This document shows, piece by piece, positions 6,859 to 10,632 of a stretch of DNA of 10,632 nt (within the stretch, counting starts at the first letter, position 1; the number at the start of each line of letters is the position of its first letter). The notes under the pieces were generated by a model. That model was given only the letters and a program-made list of their open reading frames with translations, was not told where the DNA came from and did not search any database. Source of the DNA: Paenibacillus sp. (lineage in GTDB: Bacteria; Bacillota; Bacilli; Paenibacillales; NBRC-103111); assembly GCA_029239545.1 (NCBI GenBank), contig JARBUQ010000091.1:1-10632 (forward strand). The letters are read 5' to 3'. The translations under genes and the position numbers were made by a program.

Positions 6859-8318
6859 TGCGATATGGGCCCCTCCCCTAAATATTGCTCATAAAAATAG
6901 TTGTAAAATAACTGCTTAGGATCATACTTCAGCTTACTGTCGATTAGATCGTTGTACCTGGGATACACCGTTCGAAATTGCTCCACGCTTGGGAAGGGCG
7001 CATAGGGTAAGTAGTAGGTTCCTCTATGAATGATAAGCTGATCCAGAATGCTCTGGATGCTTTGCTTACTTCTTGCTTGCCCCTCGGCGGACAACGGCAT
7101 ATTGAACAGAAGCACAAGCGCAAACATATCCTCCTGGGCGTAAGACAGAACCGATTCCTTGTCTTCATTGACATAACGAACCGTTATATTCAGAAGCTCC
7201 AGTTCTTCTTTCCTCAGCAGCGTCCTCAGACTGTTAATGAAACCTGTAAATTCTTTCACCGGCACAAAATATTCCTGCAATAAATCATTTCGCCCAGCCG
7301 CTCTATATTCCATAAAGGCAGAATCCGAGCGCATAGCATTATTCCTGCTGATTCGATCCCCTTCATCCTTGCCGGAAAAGTGATGGTGCTGCAGCTTCCA
7401 AAAAGCATTTTTGCCCCAGTCGAAGGAGCGGTTGAGATTGAAGAGCAGCTTACTTATCCATACTCCTCGCTCGCGGGTGGAAAGCTGATTATATTCTGAA
7501 AGCTGTGCTGACGGATCCACGGAATAATTCAGTGCGTACATCTCCTTAAGGAAGCTGTCTGGGGCAACGGATATGCGGGCAATATGCATTCGTATTTCGG
7601 GATCGCTCAAGACCTGATCGTAAAAATACTGGCTGTAGGTTTCCACGCTCATGTCATCCATCGACACGCTGTAGACTTCATCCTCGGTTAATGACAATGT
7701 AACATCCATAATAATACCGAACAAACCGAACCCACCAAGCACCAATGGAAATAAATCCGCATTCTCGACACGGCTTACTTGCCTGATCTGGCCATCTGCC
7801 ATCAAGAGCCGGAACGATTCGACACTTTTGATCATGGAGCCATTCCGAATATCTCTTCCATGCGCATTGATGCTAATTGAACCTCCGACTGTAAAAACAT
7901 TTTGAGACTGCATCGTCTTGACAGATAGCCCGTAGGCATTTACGTAATCCTGAATATCTCTCCATGTGGCTCCAGCCTGGACACGAATCGTCTTCTGCAT
8001 CGGATCGAAGGATAGAATACGCTGAAAGGAAGTCATGTCTACCACTATCCCATCTTTGTAATAAGTATGACCTCCCTGACTATGGCGTTGACCTGCGATT
8101 GAGATCTTCAGATTCTTCTTCCCGGCTTCCTTAACCAGGGCAACCAATTGCTGCTCTTCCTGACCCCGGACAGTACGTTCTACCTTCACCGGATGAAGTC
8201 TGCTGTAATCTGTAATAAGGAACGGATCCTGATCAGACCCGTTATGTGTAATGTATACGTATATGCAGACAAACAACAATGCGAGCAGGGCAGCCGCTTG
8301 TCTCATCGACAAATTCAA
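6855..8318 (-). CDS. Membrane-anchored FAD-binding (VAO/PCMH-type) oxidoreductase
   Basis: This flavoenzyme of the vanillyl-alcohol oxidase superfamily has 487 residues. An N-terminal hydrophobic helix (about 8-23) with basic residues before it predicts an anchored protein with the catalytic part outside the cytoplasm. There is no lipobox and no twin-arginine motif. The FAD-binding PCMH domain spans about 42-212. It has 'ISIAGQRHSQGGH' (72-84), where His79 sits where many relatives (GxGHS) attach FAD covalently, then 'GIVVDM' and 'TVGGSISINAHGRD' (143-156). A substrate/cap domain follows, and the C-terminal 'KYDPKQLFYNYF' (464-475) resembles the usual DPxxxF end of aldonolactone-type oxidases. 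The TTG start at 8318 has AGGAGGGAG (8327-8335) eight bases upstream. The in-frame ATG at 8306 would be 20 bases away, so TTG is preferred. It is the first gene of an operon with the half-MFS protein and divergent from the GntR-type regulator. Substrate unknown; polyols, sugars or lactones are family precedents only. Confidence 0.88.
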   Translation of the reverse strand: MNLSMRQAAALLALLFVCIYVYITHNGSDQDPFLITDYSRLHPVKVERTVRGQEEQQLVALVKEAGKKNLKISIAGQRHSQGGHTYYKDGIVVDMTSFQRILSFDPMQKTIRVQAGATWRDIQDYVNAYGLSVKTMQSQNVFTVGGSISINAHGRDIRNGSMIKSVESFRLLMADGQIRQVSRVENADLFPLVLGGFGLFGIIMDVTLSLTEDEVYSVSMDDMSVETYSQYFYDQVLSDPEIRMHIARISVAPDSFLKEMYALNYSVDPSAQLSEYNQLSTRERGVWISKLLFNLNRSFDWGKNAFWKLQHHHFSGKDEGDRISRNNAMRSDSAFMEYRAAGRNDLLQEYFVPVKEFTGFINSLRTLLRKEELELLNITVRYVNEDKESVLSYAQEDMFALVLLFNMPLSAEGQARSKQSIQSILDQLIIHRGTYYLPYAPFPSVEQFRTVYPRYNDLIDSKLKYDPKQLFYNYFYEQYLGEGPISQ

Positions 8319-8352
8319 TGCATTCTCTCCCTCCTGCTAAAGCTTAACTGCT

Positions 8353-8381
8353 ATCATATCAAGCCCCTATTAATCAGACAA
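8353..8381 (-). promoter_or_regulatory. SigA-type promoter of the flavoenzyme/half-MFS operon
   Basis: On the minus strand TTGTCT (8381-8376) and TATGAT (8358-8353) are separated by exactly 17 bases, with TG one base before the -10 (extended -10, TGATATGAT). Transcription would begin near 8346, giving a leader of about 28 bases that still contains the ribosome binding site at 8327-8335. Confidence 0.72.
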
Positions 8382-8394
8382 TATTGAAAATATT
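8380..8394 (+). repeat. Inverted repeat at the flavoenzyme -35 (possible operator)
   Basis: AATATT-GAA-AATATT (8380-8394) is a perfect six-base inverted repeat with a three-base centre, overlapping and lying just upstream of the flavoenzyme -35 box. A dimeric winged-helix regulator encoded next door could bind here. AT-rich repeats also arise by chance, so the operator role is a guess. Confidence 0.35.
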
Positions 8395-8434
8395 AAGAAT
8401 GCCCTGAATAAAAAGCAACCGATAACCAGATCAC

Positions 8435-8463
8435 TTCAGAAACCTGTAAATAGGTGATATACT
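8435..8463 (+). promoter_or_regulatory. SigA-type promoter of the GntR/RCK_C regulator
   Basis: TTCAGA (8435-8440) and TATACT (8458-8463) are separated by 17 bases, with TG at 8455-8456 giving an extended -10 (TGATATACT). The -35 is weak, as expected with an extended -10. It is flanked by ATCAC (8430-8434) and GTGAT (8454-8458), an inverted pair 24 bases apart that brackets the promoter and could be a bipartite operator for autoregulation. Confidence 0.65.
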
Positions 8464-8528
8464 AGCTTGGCAGGCACAGTATAACTTCAATCTATATGAA
8501 TACACATAAACGGGGGCAAGATTAGAAT

Positions 8529-9143
8529 ATGCCAGAAATTACCGGTTACAAGTCTATAGCGCTTGATATCGCACACAGAGTCGTTAAAGGGGAGTTTCCA
8601 GTGGAGAGCAAAATTTCCGGTCGCTCTCTGTTGGCCAGTCAATACCATGTTTCACCTGAAACAATCCGCAAAGCTGTCAGCCTATTGAAGAATGAGAATA
8701 TTGTTTCGGTCTCACAAGGCAAGGAAATTACAATCGTCTCCGATGAGTTGGCTTCCTCCTATATCCATCGCAACAAATACCTGGAGTCGGTATACTCCCT
8801 TAAGTTGGACCTCCAGCAGCTTATGGTTCAAAAAAAGGAAGTCGATAGCAAATTCGAAGCCCTCATCTCTGAGATTATCCATGCATCTGACCGTTTGCAA
8901 AATCTTAAGCCTTATCACCCTGTGGAAATCAAGGTTCGGGAACATTCTTCTGCCATCGGGAAGACGATCGCCAATCTTCAAATCTGGCAAAACACCGGAG
9001 CAACCATTGTAGCGCTCCGCCGGGACAAGGAAGTGTCTATTTCACCGGGTCCTCATGTCGTTCTTAGAGAAAATGACTGCCTCGTTGTCGTTGGCGAAGG
9101 CCGGGTTCTAGAGCGCACCGAACAATTTATTAACAAAGCTTGA
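8529..9143 (+). CDS. GntR-type regulator with C-terminal RCK_C (TrkA-C) domain, BusR-like
   Basis: This 204-residue putative transcription factor has three parts. An N-terminal winged helix-turn-helix of the GntR kind (about 5-70) has its recognition helix in 'LASQYHVSPETIRKAVSLL' (35-53) and the wing near 'IVSVSQGKEITIV'. A charged, heptad-like linker (about 81-125) is probably a coiled coil. An RCK_C/TrkA-C domain (about 131-203) contains 'REHSSAIGKTIANL' and 'GATIVALRRDKEVSISPGP', and ends 'LRENDCLVVVGEG'. The same order is known from BusR of Lactococcus and Streptococcus, which binds cyclic di-AMP through RCK_C and represses a glycine-betaine importer. Ligand and targets here are inferred. 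No osmolyte transporter is nearby; the neighbours are a divergent flavoenzyme operon and a downstream glycosyltransferase. GGGGG at 8512-8516 is a poor, distant ribosome binding site for the ATG, so weak expression is likely. Confidence 0.88.
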   Translation: MPEITGYKSIALDIAHRVVKGEFPVESKISGRSLLASQYHVSPETIRKAVSLLKNENIVSVSQGKEITIVSDELASSYIHRNKYLESVYSLKLDLQQLMVQKKEVDSKFEALISEIIHASDRLQNLKPYHPVEIKVREHSSAIGKTIANLQIWQNTGATIVALRRDKEVSISPGPHVVLRENDCLVVVGEGRVLERTEQFINKA

Positions 9144-9163
9144 TCCACCCTTAGTCAACTAAC

Positions 9164-9173
9164 AACTTAAGTT
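9164..9173 (+). repeat. Ten-base palindrome upstream of the glycosyltransferase promoter
   Basis: AACTTAAGTT is a perfect palindrome located 20 bases after the regulator stop and 11 bases before the next -35 box. No loop or U tract makes it a terminator, so a protein-binding site is the more natural reading. There is no evidence for which protein. Confidence 0.3.
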
Positions 9174-9184
9174 AATTTTAAGGA

Positions 9185-9213
9185 TTGTCAGTTGTTTATT
9201 CATTTGATATAGT
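9185..9213 (+). promoter_or_regulatory. SigA-type promoter of the glycosyltransferase gene
   Basis: TTGTCA (9185-9190) and TATAGT (9208-9213) are separated by 17 bases, with TG at 9205-9206 (extended -10, TGATATAGT). Transcription would start near 9220, leaving an untranslated leader of about 50 bases before the preferred start codon. The TTG of this -35 box is the first possible start of the long reading frame and should not be used as such. Confidence 0.75.
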
Positions 9214-9271
9214 AGGTAAGAATCCTGCTTTAGTCCTATACAATCTAACATTGGAACTTGGGGTAATGAAC

Positions 9272-10537
9272 ATGTATCGGCTACTTCAAATATGTAAGAA
9301 ATTTGATATTTTTTATTTAATTCCTCTTATATCATTCTCCCTTTGGGTGAGACTGCGCTATTTTTTCTTTCTTAAGAATTCGGGCAAAGGGTTTCCTGAT
9401 TCTCTCGACAGTCAATGGTATCTCACTTATGCACGTTCACTACTAGCCGATTTTAAGCTTAGCTTGCACATGAATGATATTTTATATTTTGGTTATAATA
9501 TGTTGCTAGCTTCGCTGCTCGCCATTTTCAAGGATCCGGTTGCGATCTTATTCGTTCAGACCGTTGTTGCCAGTCTTTGTGTGATCCTGGTGTTCAAAAT
9601 TTCCCGAATGCTGTTCAACAAAACGACTGCCATCATAGCCTCCCTGCTTTATGCCTATGCGTGGGAAATCACTTTATGGTCTACATATATTCTTACGGAC
9701 AGCTTCTTCATCAGCCTTCTCCTGCTGTGTGTGTACTTCCTTCTGAAGAGCCTGGAATCGGATAAAAGAGTATATAAGGTGCTCTTCATTCTTACAGCGT
9801 TATACCTGTGTGTCTTCCGTCCAACGGGTCTTCTGACTTTGCTCTTCATATTGGTCTATTATCTCTTCAGGCTCGACCGCCGGAAAATAGTTGATTTTAT
9901 TAAGAAGCATAAATATGCGGTAGGCGGAGTTATCGCGGTTGGATTCGCAGTATTCACTTACATTCTCGTAGGCGACAAGCTTACTCCCTTTATCCATTCC
10001 ATACAATTCAATGCCAAGATGGTGCTGTACAATGTTTATGCCAAGGGCTGGATCTACGATCACCCTACACCGCATGATCACTTCTTCAGGCCAGACTATA
10101 CGATCAATATATTTAACAGTTTAATTCTTAGCTTTCTGATCAACAATTGGGATGATATCTTGATTTTGTATGGACGAAGGACCTTCGCCTTTCTCGGAAT
10201 GTGGGTTTGGAGAATCGACTTAACGAACATAATCGGGCTCAAAAAGTTTTTCTGGAACATGCTGCCCTGGTTTCTGTTCGGGGTCGGAACGATCTCTGCG
10301 TTCGTTAACGGTGTGTTCCGCAAGGTTTCCATCGTTTGGCTCATTATTTTGGCCGTGTTTATTTTTTGCATTACCTTCTTCATCGACGGGATGTACAGAT
10401 ACAAGGCGCCTGCAATACCATTCCTCGCCATTGCGACTGCGTATGGAGCAGATAGTCTTATTCGGTTCACAATAAGCACAGTGCTTAAGTTTTCGAGAAG
10501 GTTTCTACACCGGGAGAAAGTACAGGATATGAAATAA
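9272..10537 (+). CDS. GT-C fold (GT39/ArnT-like) membrane glycosyltransferase
   Basis: This polytopic membrane protein, 421 residues from ATG at 9272, has about ten hydrophobic segments. It resembles the PMT/ArnT group, which transfers sugars from polyprenyl-phosphate donors to lipids, polymers or proteins outside the cytoplasm. The first outer loop carries 'GFPDSLDSQWYLTYARSLL' (40-58) with Asp43 and Asp46, where this group has its catalytic acidic residues. 'WSTYILTDSFFISLLLL' (136-152) matches a later conserved helix entry, and the C-terminal 'YRYKAPAIPFLAIATAYGAD' is typical. The frame opens at TTG 9185, but that codon is a promoter -35 box. ATG at 9272 has GGGG at 9260-9263 eight bases upstream, while the nearby ATG at 9266 has only two, so 9272 is preferred. 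The gene appears monocistronic, with its own promoter and terminator. Acceptor and donor are unknown. Confidence 0.82.
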   Translation: MYRLLQICKKFDIFYLIPLISFSLWVRLRYFFFLKNSGKGFPDSLDSQWYLTYARSLLADFKLSLHMNDILYFGYNMLLASLLAIFKDPVAILFVQTVVASLCVILVFKISRMLFNKTTAIIASLLYAYAWEITLWSTYILTDSFFISLLLLCVYFLLKSLESDKRVYKVLFILTALYLCVFRPTGLLTLLFILVYYLFRLDRRKIVDFIKKHKYAVGGVIAVGFAVFTYILVGDKLTPFIHSIQFNAKMVLYNVYAKGWIYDHPTPHDHFFRPDYTINIFNSLILSFLINNWDDILILYGRRTFAFLGMWVWRIDLTNIIGLKKFFWNMLPWFLFGVGTISAFVNGVFRKVSIVWLIILAVFIFCITFFIDGMYRYKAPAIPFLAIATAYGADSLIRFTISTVLKFSRRFLHREKVQDMK

Positions 10538-10570
10538 ATGAGTATCGGGGGCAACCCGTTAACAAATGCG

Positions 10571-10599
10571 GAAGGCGAATCTGATTCGCCTTCTTTTTT
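10571..10599 (+). terminator. Rho-independent terminator after the glycosyltransferase gene
   Basis: GAAGGCGAAT (10571-10580) and ATTCGCCTTC (10584-10593) form a perfect ten-base stem with the loop CTG, followed by six T residues (10594-10599). It is a strong terminator, 33 bases past the stop codon. Nothing further is recognisable in the last 33 bases. Confidence 0.93.
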
Positions 10600-10632
10600 A
10601 TGGTCTTATTTAACGTATAAGATTCTGGGGTA

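Noticed and set aside
8315..8323. Two-codon ORF (ATG CAT TGA) overlapping the flavoenzyme TTG start
   Set aside because: It shares the flavoenzyme ribosome binding site with suboptimal spacing and is most simply explained by chance.
10096..10554. Minus-strand 152-codon frame at the right end
   Set aside because: It is antisense to the conserved C-terminal half of the glycosyltransferase, with no ribosome binding site and no family motif.

Overview
The window looks like a chromosomal segment of a spore-forming, low-to-moderate GC Firmicute, most likely Paenibacillus or a close relative. The reasons are strong AGGAGG-type ribosome binding sites, the spore coat gene gerQ behind a cwlJ remnant, a heme O synthase beside a SCO-type copper chaperone, and protein sequences that read like Bacillales families. 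No rRNA, tRNA, CRISPR array, transposase or phage gene was found. The genus is an inference from the gene families and was not tested by search.

Layout. Positions 1-1968 (minus strand) hold a cytochrome oxidase biogenesis block: ctaB (heme O synthase), a rho-independent terminator, a SCO/SenC protein, and the 5' end of an AEC-family permease running off the left edge. A possible 11-codon ORF with a near-perfect Shine-Dalgarno sits in the ctaB leader. Positions 1990-2830 (plus) hold the spore germination locus: a frameshifted, 3'-truncated cwlJ remnant, then intact gerQ and a hairpin terminator. Positions 3004-4821 (plus) hold a Cache-domain methyl-accepting chemotaxis protein and its terminator. 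Positions 4860-6212 (minus) hold a MATE-family exporter.

Positions 6325-9143 are the most unusual part. A minus-strand pair consists of a membrane-anchored VAO-type FAD oxidoreductase followed, with an ATGA overlap, by a protein equal to only the first six-helix half of an MFS transporter. Divergent from it is a regulator with a GntR-type winged helix, a putative coiled coil and a C-terminal RCK_C (TrkA-C) domain. That is the architecture of BusR, the c-di-AMP-responsive repressor of osmolyte uptake in lactic acid bacteria and streptococci. The intergenic region between them has two well-formed divergent promoters with extended -10 elements, plus inverted repeats that could be operators. Positions 9185-10599 hold a further promoter, a GT-C/GT39-like membrane glycosyltransferase and a perfect hairpin terminator.

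How the genes may work together. ctaB and SCO both serve assembly of heme-copper oxidases (heme O supply, and copper delivery to or thiol redox at the CuA site). gerQ normally acts with cwlJ to place the cortex hydrolase in the spore coat, so the broken cwlJ suggests that the germination route has changed or that another cwlJ copy exists. The flavoenzyme/half-MFS pair next to a possible second-messenger regulator is a candidate uncharacterised membrane module, but its substrate cannot be read from the sequence.
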